DNA from: Lachnospiraceae bacterium
GTDB taxonomy: Bacteria; Bacillota; Clostridia; Lachnospirales; Lachnospiraceae
Length of the DNA stretch: 64,000 nucleotides
Direction of reading: 5' to 3'
Assembly: GCA_016294075.1 (NCBI GenBank)
Contig: JAEDCQ010000002.1
Coordinates: 310,001-374,000, forward strand
Shown here: positions 9,857 to 18,221 of the stretch, piece by piece
Numbering within the stretch: the stretch's first letter is position 1
How the letters are laid out: every line of letters starts with the position of its first letter
Notes under the pieces: generated by a model
The model's database searches: none
What the model was told of the DNA's origin: nothing
What the model saw: only the letters and a program-made list of their open reading frames with translations
Program-made: the position numbers and the translations under genes

Positions 9857-11230
9857 ATGGATTATGAAAGATATTCTTATGAAAATTCACAGGTAATTTC
9901 ACATGAAAATCCTTACGGAAGTGGTGTCGACAGAAGCTATATTCCGAGAGAACCGGAAAAGAAACCGAAAAAGACAGGTCAGTTCTGGAAAAAGATGCTG
10001 CTGGCAGTCGGACTCGGAATCTTCTTTGGAATCAGTGCAGGTGTTTCTTTTTACTTTATTAATCTTGCAACAGGCGTTGCGGATTTGACCAAAAACAAAA
10101 CTGTGACAGAGGATACAGTGCCGGTTGAAAGAGAGGAAAACGAAATTTCAAAAGAAAAGGCAGTCAGCGATTCCGGAATTGACATGACCTCTACTCAGAC
10201 GGTGACGACAGTTGTCACGGATGTAACAGAGGTAGTGGAAAATGTGATGCCGGCAGTTGTTTCCATTACGAATACTTTTACGGAGACAACTAATTTCTGG
10301 GGGCAAAGGTTTTCCAGTGAAGCACAGTCCAGCGGTTCCGGTATTATTGTAAATGAAAATGAAGAAGAATTACTGATTGTAACAAATTACCATGTTGTGC
10401 AGGATGCGGATAACCTGAAGGTACAGTTTATCAATGACGCGGTAGAGGATGCTCAGGTAAAGGGTGCCGACTCCAATATGGACCTTGCGGTAATTGCCGT
10501 TAAGCTTTCGGATTTGGATAATGAGACTAAAAATGCTATTTCTCTTGCAAAAATGGGTGACTCTGATTCCCTGAAGGTGGGAGAGCCTGCCATTGCAATC
10601 GGTAATGCCTTGGGATATGGACAGTCTGTTACAACAGGAGTAATCAGTGCTCTTGACCGTCAGATTGAAATTTCCGAGGATGGCTCCACAACGGGTAAGC
10701 TGATACAGACAGATGCTGCAATTAATCCCGGAAACTCAGGTGGCGCACTTTTAAACGTAAAAGGAGAGGTTATCGGTATTAACTCCAATAAAATCGGCGG
10801 AAGTGCAATCGAAGGTATGGGTTATGCCATTCCTATTTCGTCGGCAGAGCCGATTATCGAAACTCTGATGACAAAAGAAACAAAAAATAAGGTTGATGCG
10901 GAAAAGAAGGGCTTTTTAGGTATCTCCGGAATAAATGTGACTAACGATGTGTCTCAAATGTACGGCATGCCTCAGGGAGTATATGTAACACAGGTATATG
11001 ATGACATGGCTGCCGATAAAGCAGGTATGATAAATGGTGACATCATCACGGGCTTTGAAGGCAGCGGCGTCGGAAGCATGGAGGACCTTCAGGGATATCT
11101 GGAATACTATGAAATCGGAGAAACCGTTGAAGTAACCATTATGCGTGCTTCGAGTGGTTCCTATCAGCAGGTGACATTAAATATTACTCTGGGAGAAGCG
11201 GTACAGACGGAACCGAACGGAAAACGATAA
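9857..11230 (+). CDS. htrA: membrane-anchored HtrA/DegP-type serine protease with PDZ domain
   Basis: A 457-residue protease expected to degrade or refold damaged proteins at the outer face of the membrane. Seen: cytoplasmic N-terminus of about 44 residues, one transmembrane helix at about 46-68, then a trypsin-like domain with the triad His179 (TNYHVV), Asp209 (NMDLAVI) and Ser294 (INPGNSGGALLN), and a C-terminal PDZ domain from about residue 350 (GISGINV...GVYVTQVYDDMAADKAGMINGD). The start follows AAGAGGTG. It is monocistronic by layout: a strong terminator follows. It sits upstream of a ClpX paralogue and a subtilisin, giving three protein-quality or processing genes in a row. Confidence 0.95.
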   Translation: MDYERYSYENSQVISHENPYGSGVDRSYIPREPEKKPKKTGQFWKKMLLAVGLGIFFGISAGVSFYFINLATGVADLTKNKTVTEDTVPVEREENEISKEKAVSDSGIDMTSTQTVTTVVTDVTEVVENVMPAVVSITNTFTETTNFWGQRFSSEAQSSGSGIIVNENEEELLIVTNYHVVQDADNLKVQFINDAVEDAQVKGADSNMDLAVIAVKLSDLDNETKNAISLAKMGDSDSLKVGEPAIAIGNALGYGQSVTTGVISALDRQIEISEDGSTTGKLIQTDAAINPGNSGGALLNVKGEVIGINSNKIGGSAIEGMGYAIPISSAEPIIETLMTKETKNKVDAEKKGFLGISGINVTNDVSQMYGMPQGVYVTQVYDDMAADKAGMINGDIITGFEGSGVGSMEDLQGYLEYYEIGETVEVTIMRASSGSYQQVTLNITLGEAVQTEPNGKR

Positions 11231-11234
11231 GTAT

Positions 11235-11270
11235 AAAAAAGGTGGGCAGATATAAGCTGTTCACCTTTTT
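11235..11270 (+). terminator. intrinsic terminator after htrA
   Basis: AAAAAGGTG pairs with CACCTTTTT around an 18-base loop; the 3' arm is itself the T-run. It follows the stop codon directly. Confidence 0.8.
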
Positions 11271-11288
11271 TATGGCGAAATGTTTTTC

Positions 11289-11317
11289 TTGTCTGATAAA
11301 AGGCGGTATTATATAAT
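11289..11317 (+). promoter_or_regulatory. putative sigma-A promoter for the clpX-like gene
   Basis: TTGTCT (11289-11294) and a perfect TATAAT (11312-11317) are 17 bases apart, between the htrA terminator and the clpX-like gene. The predicted leader is about 80 bases. Confidence 0.6.
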
Positions 11318-11407
11318 ATGATTTGTGTGGTAAAAGCGCAAAACTGTGTTTAACGGTAAAGAGGCGATTAACATAATAATAGAATGAAACAGGAGAAAGT
11401 GAAAGTT

Positions 11408-12970
11408 ATGTCGGATTATCAGGATAAAGACTACGAGGATGTGTGTATTATATGCCGCAGACCGGAAAGCAAGGCAGGAAGAATGTTCCACCTTCCTAAC
11501 AATATAACCGTGTGTGATGATTGTATGCACAAAACAATGGAAACTGTCAGCCGGATGGATATGAACGGTATGTTCCCGGGGATGGGCATGGTGTCTCCAC
11601 AGTATACAAAGGAAGCACAAAGGAGTGCAGCAGGGCCGGAAAAGGAGATTCCTTCGGAAGAAGCAGCTGTAAAAGAGGAGGAGGATTTAATCGCCGAAAG
11701 GGAAGAGAAAAACACTTCCTCGGAAGAAGAAATCATATCCCCGGAAGAAGAGGAAGAACAGGAAGAAAAAACGCATCATAGCGGTTTCCCGTTTGGCGGA
11801 TTCCCGAATATCAGCTTTGTAAATCTTTCCGATTTACAGGATGGTCTGGGAAGTACGGGGAGAACACGTGTAAAGAAGAAAAAGAAAGACAGCAAACCGT
11901 TAATTGAGTTAAAGGATATTCCGGCACCTCACAAGATCAAAGAACAGCTGGATGAATATGTAATCGGACAGGAATATGCAAAAAAGGTTATTTCTGTTGC
12001 AGTATATAACCACTATAAGCGTGTCGCAACCAATACAATGGATCAGATTGAGATTGAAAAATCAAATATGCTGATGATTGGACCGACAGGCAGCGGTAAG
12101 ACGTATCTTGTGAAAACACTGGCAAAGATATTAAATGTTCCGCTGGCGATTGCGGATGCTACTTCCTTGACGGAAGCGGGGTATATCGGCGATGATATCG
12201 AAAGCGTTATTTCCAAGCTTTTAGCCGCAGCGGATAATGATGTGGAGCGTGCAGAACAGGGAATTGTATTTATTGATGAAATAGATAAGATTGCAAAAAA
12301 ACAAAACAGTAATTCCCGTGATGTAAGCGGAGAGTCTGTGCAGCAGGGCATGCTGCGTTTATTAGAGGGAGCTGATGTCGAGGTGCCTGTCGGTGCAATG
12401 AGTAAGAATGCAATGGTACCGCTTACAACAGTAAACACCCGTAACATTTTATTTATCTGCGGGGGAGCATTCCCGGATTTGGAAGAGATTATTAAGCAGA
12501 GGCTGCATAAAAATACCGGAATTGGGTATGGAGCCGATTTAAAGGATAAATATGACAAAGATAAGAGTATTCTGGAAAAGGTAACGGTGGAGGACCTTAA
12601 AAAGTTTGGCATGATACCGGAGTTTATCGGACGTCTGCCGATTATCTATTCACTTCAGGGGCTTACAAAGGATATGCTGATACAGATTCTTCGTGAGCCG
12701 AAAAATGCGATATTGAAGCAATACCAGAAGCTCCTTGAGCTGGATGAAGTAAAGCTGGAATTTGATGACGGTGCTTTGGAGGCTATTGCTGAAAAAGCCC
12801 TTGAGAAGGACACAGGAGCCAGAGCGCTTCGTGCAATTATTGAAGAATTCATGCTGGATATTATGTATGAAATTCCAAAGGATGACAATATCGGCCGCGT
12901 GGTTATTACACGTGAATACATTGAGGGAACCGGCGGACCGATTATCGATATTCGCGGCAGCGAGGAATAG
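11408..12970 (+). CDS. ClpX-family AAA+ unfoldase with long acidic linker (ClpX paralogue)
   Basis: A 520-residue ATPase of the ClpX family, which unfolds substrates and feeds them to ClpP. Seen: a four-cysteine zinc domain (Cys13, Cys16, Cys36, Cys39), a Glu-rich linker at about 80-120, a Lys-rich patch at 155-161, Walker A GPTGSGKT (225-232), pore loop GYIGDDIE (259-266), Walker B IVFIDEID and the PEFIGRLP sensor region. Classical ClpX is about 420 residues; the excess is mostly linker. The ClpP-docking tripeptide IGF reads IGY (372-374). I chose the ATG at 11408 because AGGAG lies 12 bases before it; the ATG at 11384 is in frame but lacks a site. No clpP or tig is nearby, so I read it as a second, specialised ClpX. 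Confidence 0.9.
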   Translation: MSDYQDKDYEDVCIICRRPESKAGRMFHLPNNITVCDDCMHKTMETVSRMDMNGMFPGMGMVSPQYTKEAQRSAAGPEKEIPSEEAAVKEEEDLIAEREEKNTSSEEEIISPEEEEEQEEKTHHSGFPFGGFPNISFVNLSDLQDGLGSTGRTRVKKKKKDSKPLIELKDIPAPHKIKEQLDEYVIGQEYAKKVISVAVYNHYKRVATNTMDQIEIEKSNMLMIGPTGSGKTYLVKTLAKILNVPLAIADATSLTEAGYIGDDIESVISKLLAAADNDVERAEQGIVFIDEIDKIAKKQNSNSRDVSGESVQQGMLRLLEGADVEVPVGAMSKNAMVPLTTVNTRNILFICGGAFPDLEEIIKQRLHKNTGIGYGADLKDKYDKDKSILEKVTVEDLKKFGMIPEFIGRLPIIYSLQGLTKDMLIQILREPKNAILKQYQKLLELDEVKLEFDDGALEAIAEKALEKDTGARALRAIIEEFMLDIMYEIPKDDNIGRVVITREYIEGTGGPIIDIRGSEE

Positions 12971-13035
12971 TCTTAATAACGTACATTTCGGCGTAAGGCG
13001 CATATGATAAAGGAACGGAATATGCGGAGGCGCAG

Positions 13036-14808
13036 ATGGCATTAGGCTGTAAAGAAAAGATACTGTCGGAAGATTATGTGGATTGGGTAATTGATTTTCC
13101 TCTGTCGGAGGTTCTTAGCGAATATAGTGAGGATATGGATTTCTGCTATCAGGAGATTACGGAAGGATTCGGAATTGTCTCAATCAACCGTAATCAGATG
13201 CCGGATACGAGCCTGATTTCGTTTGATTATCATTTTTTCCCTGATTTATTGGGATTACAGCAGACGGAAGGTGCAGGTGTACAGGGAACTGCTTTTGACC
13301 CTTCTCCTTTAGTGACATCGGGAATTCCCGGAGTACAGGGGCAACCCCTGAACCTGACCGGAAGAGGTGTCATTCTTGCATTTGCGGATAGCGGAATCAA
13401 CTATGAGAACAGAGTATTCAGGCGGGAAGACGGTACATCAAGGATTCTGGCAATATGGGATCAGACGATTCAGGAGGGAGAGCCTCCTGAGGGTTTTTAT
13501 ATAGGAACGGAATATACCAGAGAGCAGATTAACGAGGCATTACGCTCTGAAAACCCAAAAGAGATTGTGCCGACTTATGATGAGGATGGACACGGAACCA
13601 GAATGGCTGCTTTGGCAGCAGGAAGTATCATAGGTGACGGGACAGAATATCTTTCCCCGGCATATGATGCGGATATTCTGGTTGTAAAGTTAAAACCGAG
13701 TAAGAAGTATCTTAAGAATTATTATTTGATTCCCGAAAATGCGACTGCGTATGCATCCAGTGACTTTATGCTGGCAATAAAATATCTGAATTCCTATGCA
13801 TTGGCATTCCAAAGACCCATTGTATTTTGTATCGGAATGGGCTCTAATTACCGTGATCATCAGGGAAACAGTGTTTTTTCCCGTTATCTGGGTTCCATTG
13901 CATCACAGCAGAGTCGTGTAATGGTAATTACCGGCGGAAATGAAGGAAATGCTGCACATCATTATGCCGGAAGATTTCAGAAAGAGATATCGGGCATAGG
14001 AGGCAGAAGAGAGGAAAATATGGAAATATATGTATCGGAGGGTGTGAATGGCTTTCTGATGCAGATATGGACAGCAGCACCTGTTAATCTGGCGGTCTCC
14101 ATAAGGACCCCGGGAGGGGAATATATTGCTCCGGTATCCGTCCTGTTTCAGACGAATCTGCAATATAGGTTTGTGTTTGAGCAGACGGTGATAACCGTGT
14201 ATAATAAATATATTGCACAAGGGTCGGGGGATGCACTTGTATTGTTGCGTTTTGAAAATCCCACACCCGGTATCTGGACGGTTGGAGTGTCGGACAGCGA
14301 AGAAAATCCGGGAGTCGTTTTTGACGCATGGCTTCCGATTACGGAATTTCTTGCGGCGCCTGTATATTTCTTACAGCCCAGTCCGAATACGACTTTAACC
14401 TCCCCATCGTATGTTCCGGATGCTATAAATGTGGCTACCTATAACAGCTATGATAACAGCATATATCTAAACTCGGGAAGAGGCTTTGGCCGGGACGGAC
14501 AGATAAAACCGGATTTGGCGGCTCCGGGAGTTAATATTACGATTGCCGGTAATCGGTTGGGAAGCACACCTTTGATTTCCACATATACCGGTGCTTCTCT
14601 GGCGGCGGCAATTACCGCGGGGGCGGCTGCACAATTTATGCAATGGGCAATCATTGACAGAAATGCTTCATATATCCGCAGCCAGGAATTAAAGAACTAC
14701 TTTATTCGCGGAGCAAGACGTGACCCCAATATCGTATATCCCAACCCGATTTGGGGCTATGGAAGGCTGGATTTATATAATACATTTGCAAATCTGAGGA
14801 ATCCGTAA
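13036..14808 (+). CDS. S8 subtilisin-like protease of the Csp germination-protease type
   Basis: A 590-residue serine protease. Seen: catalytic Asp118 (FADSGI), His186 (DGHGTRMAALAAGS) and Ser521 (YTGASLAAAI), so the triad is complete, although the usual GTSMAAP is altered to GASLAAA. A jelly-roll-like insertion lies between the His and Ser blocks (about 300-450). There is no signal peptide. Size, the N-terminal region before the Asp, and the insertion match clostridial Csp proteases, which cut pro-SleC to release the cortex lytic enzyme in germination. No sleC is visible. The start follows GGAGG. It lies 65 bases after the clpX-like gene and converges with a GerA-type gene. A germination role is inferred from family and neighbour. 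Confidence 0.87.
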   Translation: MALGCKEKILSEDYVDWVIDFPLSEVLSEYSEDMDFCYQEITEGFGIVSINRNQMPDTSLISFDYHFFPDLLGLQQTEGAGVQGTAFDPSPLVTSGIPGVQGQPLNLTGRGVILAFADSGINYENRVFRREDGTSRILAIWDQTIQEGEPPEGFYIGTEYTREQINEALRSENPKEIVPTYDEDGHGTRMAALAAGSIIGDGTEYLSPAYDADILVVKLKPSKKYLKNYYLIPENATAYASSDFMLAIKYLNSYALAFQRPIVFCIGMGSNYRDHQGNSVFSRYLGSIASQQSRVMVITGGNEGNAAHHYAGRFQKEISGIGGRREENMEIYVSEGVNGFLMQIWTAAPVNLAVSIRTPGGEYIAPVSVLFQTNLQYRFVFEQTVITVYNKYIAQGSGDALVLLRFENPTPGIWTVGVSDSEENPGVVFDAWLPITEFLAAPVYFLQPSPNTTLTSPSYVPDAINVATYNSYDNSIYLNSGRGFGRDGQIKPDLAAPGVNITIAGNRLGSTPLISTYTGASLAAAITAGAAAQFMQWAIIDRNASYIRSQELKNYFIRGARRDPNIVYPNPIWGYGRLDLYNTFANLRNP

Positions 14809-14907
14809 AGACGGATTGGATATCCTTTTTACCTTTTTATCCCACTAGCACTTTTTTTATGATAAAAATTTGTGATTTGGTTGTATTTGTACATTTATAT
14901 TGATTTT

Positions 14908-14940
14908 TACCCCGCATACAGTATTTTGCGGGGTATTTTT
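14908..14940 (+). terminator. intrinsic terminator after the subtilisin gene
   Basis: TACCCCGCA (14908-14916) pairs with TGCGGGGTA (14927-14935), followed by TTTTT. It works in the + direction. The rest of the 236-base gap between the two convergent genes is AT-rich with no visible gene. Confidence 0.75.
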
Positions 14941-15044
14941 ATACTTGTATTTTCGATTTATATATTTTTTAACCATTTTCTTGCAGAGATTTCAGAAAAA
15001 AAGGGGTAGGTTTGGTGCGATTTTTGATATATTTATCCCTTTTC

Positions 15045-16505
15045 TTAAGATTTTTCCTGACGATTCCAAATCTGGGGCGGCTGCTTTACCTGAACCGGAA
15101 AGCGGAATAATAATGTACGGAGCGCTTTCCAATTAAATGGAAACAATGGCCAGAAATAGCTTCTGCCAAATGCGGCAGGGGTTGTAAAGACCGAAATAAG
15201 AACAAGTATAAATCCGGCAATAAAGCCTGTTAATCCGAAAAAGCCTGTACATAACAAAAGAAACAAACGATACATTCGTATGGCTTCGGAGTATTCAATA
15301 CTGCTTAAAGAAAGAGAGGCCAATACGGTTGCAGCCGAATAGAAAATAATCTCTGTACTTGCCCATTGTAATTTTACGGCGACCTCGCCAATCAGCAGAC
15401 CGCCGACAATTGCAAGAGAACCTGAAAATCCTTCCGGAGAATGGGAGGATGAATATTTGAACAGGTCCAATGCAATTTCTGCAAAGAGAACATAAATAAA
15501 AATTCTTACCGGTGACATATCTCCCGTGGGAAGCAATGAAATACCGGCAGGCAAAAGTGTGGGATTTGTTGTCAGCAGGAGAAATACGGGCAACAAAAAT
15601 AAGCTGATTATTCCACATAAAAAACGATAAAAGCGGATATAGTTTCCGATTAAAGGGCTTTTATAGTAATCCTCCGGGCTTTGCGTAAATTGAAAAATAC
15701 TGCACGGAAGAATAAGGACAGAAGGCGTTGTATCCACCATTAATAAAATATAACCTTCCAGTAAATAGCTGCATGCGACATCGGGTCGTTCCGTACGGAA
15801 TAAAGAAGGAAGAGGATGATACCATTTGTGCGGAACAATAAGCTCTTCCATGCTTTTCGTTCCCATTGTCAGTGCGGAAACATCAATTTTGTTGAGTCTT
15901 TTTCTGATGGAATCCAATAATTCCGAGTCTGCCTCGCCATCCATATATGCAATGGAAACATCCGTTTTACTCTGGCTGCCTATCGAGAAAATTTCAAAGG
16001 TAAGGCGCGGTGAGCGGATTCTTCTTCTGATTAAATTTGCATTAAATAAAAGCGTTTCTACAAAACCATCTTTGGAACCGCGAATAGTTTTCTCATTTTC
16101 GGGTTCTTCAATACTTCTGGCAGGATATTCTCTGATATCAATAGAAAAGCCCTCGTTTACACCTTCAAAGAAAAGAAGAATTGTTCCGCTTAGAAGTTCA
16201 GGTATTAAGGAGTCGAAGTCAGAAAAATGCTCCACCTGGCCAACGGGAAAGGCATGCATCATTTTATCAAGAAGCTTTGGATTATCCTTTCCGGGTATAA
16301 CCAAATTCGAAAAATCCATAGCCTGCAGATCTTTAAAAATAGTATGCAGGACTTTATCATCACAATAGCCGTTTATTCCGATAAAATAGCTGTCAATATG
16401 ACACAGCTCAATTCGTCTTGTAAGCAGATCAAAGCTTTTCGATAGTGGTAAAAGTTCATTCAACATGTTAATATTGTCTTGTAAGGACGAGGAAACAGTA
16501 TTCAT
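15045..16505 (-). CDS. GerA-family spore germination protein (GerA/SpoVAF-like)
   Basis: A 486-residue membrane protein of the GerA family, located in the spore inner membrane as a germinant receptor A subunit or SpoVAF-like ion channel. Seen: a large N-terminal soluble domain (about 1-290) with LLPLSKSFDLLTRRIELC, the family block KDGFVETLLFNANLIRRRIR and YLLEGYILLMVDTTPSVLIL, then about five transmembrane segments including YIRFYRFLCGIISLFLLP and GFSGSLAIVGGLLIGEVAV, and the tail TTPAAFGRSYFWPLFPFNW. No B or C subunit genes flank it, so it is either a SpoVAF-type protein or an orphan receptor subunit. It confirms that the organism is a spore-former. Function in germination is from family knowledge. 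Confidence 0.9.
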   Translation of the reverse strand: MNTVSSSLQDNINMLNELLPLSKSFDLLTRRIELCHIDSYFIGINGYCDDKVLHTIFKDLQAMDFSNLVIPGKDNPKLLDKMMHAFPVGQVEHFSDFDSLIPELLSGTILLFFEGVNEGFSIDIREYPARSIEEPENEKTIRGSKDGFVETLLFNANLIRRRIRSPRLTFEIFSIGSQSKTDVSIAYMDGEADSELLDSIRKRLNKIDVSALTMGTKSMEELIVPHKWYHPLPSLFRTERPDVACSYLLEGYILLMVDTTPSVLILPCSIFQFTQSPEDYYKSPLIGNYIRFYRFLCGIISLFLLPVFLLLTTNPTLLPAGISLLPTGDMSPVRIFIYVLFAEIALDLFKYSSSHSPEGFSGSLAIVGGLLIGEVAVKLQWASTEIIFYSAATVLASLSLSSIEYSEAIRMYRLFLLLCTGFFGLTGFIAGFILVLISVFTTPAAFGRSYFWPLFPFNWKALRTLLFRFPVQVKQPPQIWNRQEKS

Positions 16506-16612
16506 AACAGACTCCCGAATTAATGATTTTATGTTAACCTATATTCTTGCGGTGAGTAACAGACTATGACGGTTAATATATAAGGATAGTATAGAGAAAA
16601 AGGAGATAAAAT

Positions 16613-17050
16613 ATGCATTCGATATTTTTGACCACATTAATAGTAGTGTTTGAGACTCTCTTTAAGGAAAAAAGAGAACAGAATAAACAGGAAAAAGAGT
16701 ATTTGAACGGTCGTGTGCATATTATGACGTATCATAATTACGGCGCATTTTTAAACAGCGGTGAGAAGAATCCGCTTGCGGTAAAGCTGATATCTGTTTT
16801 GTTGACACTTGTAATGTCGATTGTATTTATGTTGACGTTTACAAAATACGGAAACCGCGGACTGCGCATCGGATTATCTTTTTTGCTTGGCGGTGCATTC
16901 TCCAATACTTATGATAGAATAAAAAGAGGGTATGTAGTTGACTATTTAAACTTTCCGAAATTACCGGGGAAAATCAAAAATGTTGTTTTCAATTTCTCAG
17001 ACTTCTGTATTCTGATTGGTTCATGTATAATCCTAATTAAACAAAAGTAG
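16613..17050 (+). CDS. signal peptidase II (LspA)-like aspartic peptidase
   Basis: A 145-residue membrane protein resembling lipoprotein signal peptidase, which removes signal peptides from diacylated lipoproteins. Seen: NYGAFLN (the family NxGaaF block) near residue 42, GGAFSNTYDRIKRGYVVDYL with the first catalytic Asp (VVD), and FNFSDFCI with the second. The N-terminal DQxTK stretch of typical LspA is missing; residues 19-31 are instead a charged KEKREQNKQEK segment after a short hydrophobic start. It is therefore a divergent or second LspA. The start follows AAAGGAG. It stands 247 bases upstream of a lipoprotein gene, a fitting substrate, though any link is inference. Confidence 0.82.
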   Translation: MHSIFLTTLIVVFETLFKEKREQNKQEKEYLNGRVHIMTYHNYGAFLNSGEKNPLAVKLISVLLTLVMSIVFMLTFTKYGNRGLRIGLSFLLGGAFSNTYDRIKRGYVVDYLNFPKLPGKIKNVVFNFSDFCILIGSCIILIKQK

Positions 17051-17223
17051 CAAGTTTTGAGACAACACTGAAAAGAAAGACTGAAAGAAAACGGTAAATT
17101 TTCTGAAAAAATTAAATTGCAAGTTTGCAGGATTACAGGAAAATAAAGGAAAGAAGTGAATGATATCTTGCAGTATACTGACTATTTTCATAAAAATATG
17201 AAAAATCAGTCAATCGGGGTAAT

Positions 17224-17252
17224 ATGACAAAAAAACGTTACTATGTTATAAT
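17224..17252 (+). promoter_or_regulatory. putative sigma-A promoter for the NlpA-type lipoprotein gene
   Basis: ATGACA (17224-17229) and a perfect TATAAT (17247-17252) are 17 bases apart, 45 bases before the ATG at 17298. No riboswitch-like fold (such as an S-box) was recognised in the 247-base gap. Confidence 0.6.
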
Positions 17253-17297
17253 GTTGCAGTTGATTTATGAAAATAAAAGTGGAAACGGATTAATAGA

Positions 17298-18221
17298 ATG
17301 AAGAAAAATATATTATTCGGATTGCTGGCAGTTGCGGTCTGTTTAGCAGCCGGATGCGGAAAAAACGCCGGTAAGCAGGCACAGACAATAGATACTCTTG
17401 CAAAAGAGGGCAATGAGAGAATTCCTTCTGAAAAAACAGAGGGCTTTGAAAACAAATCGGGAGAAGATACGAAAGAACAAGAATATGCCGGCGTGATTAA
17501 AGTGGGAACAACGGGAGCTCCGTATAAGGATATATTGGACTGTGCAAAGGTCATATTGGCAAAAGAGGGATGGGATGTACAGGTTTCCGTGTATTCGGAT
17601 TATGAAAAGATAAATCAGGATGTATTAAACGGAACACTCGATGCACACCTGTTTGCACATCAGACTTATATAAACAGCTATAATGATGTAAACGCTGCAA
17701 ATTTAATTTCGATTGCAGGAATCTGCTATGAAAAATATGGAATCTATTCCGGATTAATTGAAGATTTAACAAAATTTTCAAACAATGTTGCTGTGGGAAT
17801 TCCGCAGGATACAACAAGAAAAGCATGTTCTCTGTTGTTTTTGCAGGATTTAGGTTATTTAACCTTAAAGGATGGAGCCGGTCTGACTGCTACGCTTGAA
17901 GATATTACGGACAATCCAAAGAATATTCGGTTTCTGGAATATGCGCAGGACACACTTACCGATGTTTTGCAGACAGCGGATTATTGTGTTGTGGGAAGTG
18001 ATTTTGCGATTCTTGCAGGACTTGACCCTAAGAAAGATGTATTGAGTGAAATGAATGCACAAACAAAAAGTGCGGATGCAATAATGATACAGCTTGTAAC
18101 AACAGAGGATAAGGCAGACAGTGATGCAGTACGTCTTTTGGAAAAAACACTTAAATCGGATGAAGTGTGCAGATTCATAGAGGATACATATAAGGGAGCA
18201 CTCGGAACATGGAAGGATTAA
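17298..18221 (+). CDS. NlpA/MetQ-type substrate-binding lipoprotein, no transporter partners
   Basis: A 307-residue lipoprotein with a signal peptide ending in the lipobox LAAGC (Cys20), a low-complexity charged spacer to about residue 63, and an NlpA/MetQ fold (VIKVGTTGAPYKDILDCAKV, GTLDAHLFAHQTYINSYND, AVGIPQDTTRKACSLLFLQD). The family binds methionine or related ligands for MetNI-type ABC transporters. Here no ATPase or permease gene is adjacent; instead the stop codon overlaps the next gene, a large membrane protein, by 13 bases, implying translational coupling. The ligand is unknown; calling it a methionine protein would be unsafe. Confidence 0.85.
   Translation: MKKNILFGLLAVAVCLAAGCGKNAGKQAQTIDTLAKEGNERIPSEKTEGFENKSGEDTKEQEYAGVIKVGTTGAPYKDILDCAKVILAKEGWDVQVSVYSDYEKINQDVLNGTLDAHLFAHQTYINSYNDVNAANLISIAGICYEKYGIYSGLIEDLTKFSNNVAVGIPQDTTRKACSLLFLQDLGYLTLKDGAGLTATLEDITDNPKNIRFLEYAQDTLTDVLQTADYCVVGSDFAILAGLDPKKDVLSEMNAQTKSADAIMIQLVTTEDKADSDAVRLLEKTLKSDEVCRFIEDTYKGALGTWKD

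Noticed and set aside
12043..12612. 189-codon open frame on the minus strand inside the clpX-like gene
   Set aside because: It mirrors a strongly conserved AAA+ gene, is Ser/Ile-rich as antisense frames are, and has no ribosome site.
15826..16368. 180-codon + strand frame within the GerA-type gene
   Set aside because: Antisense shadow of a recognisable membrane protein; Ser-rich composition and no ribosome site.
17051..17297. S-box or other methionine riboswitch before the NlpA-type gene
   Set aside because: No characteristic stems were found, and the gap already contains a good promoter close to the start codon.
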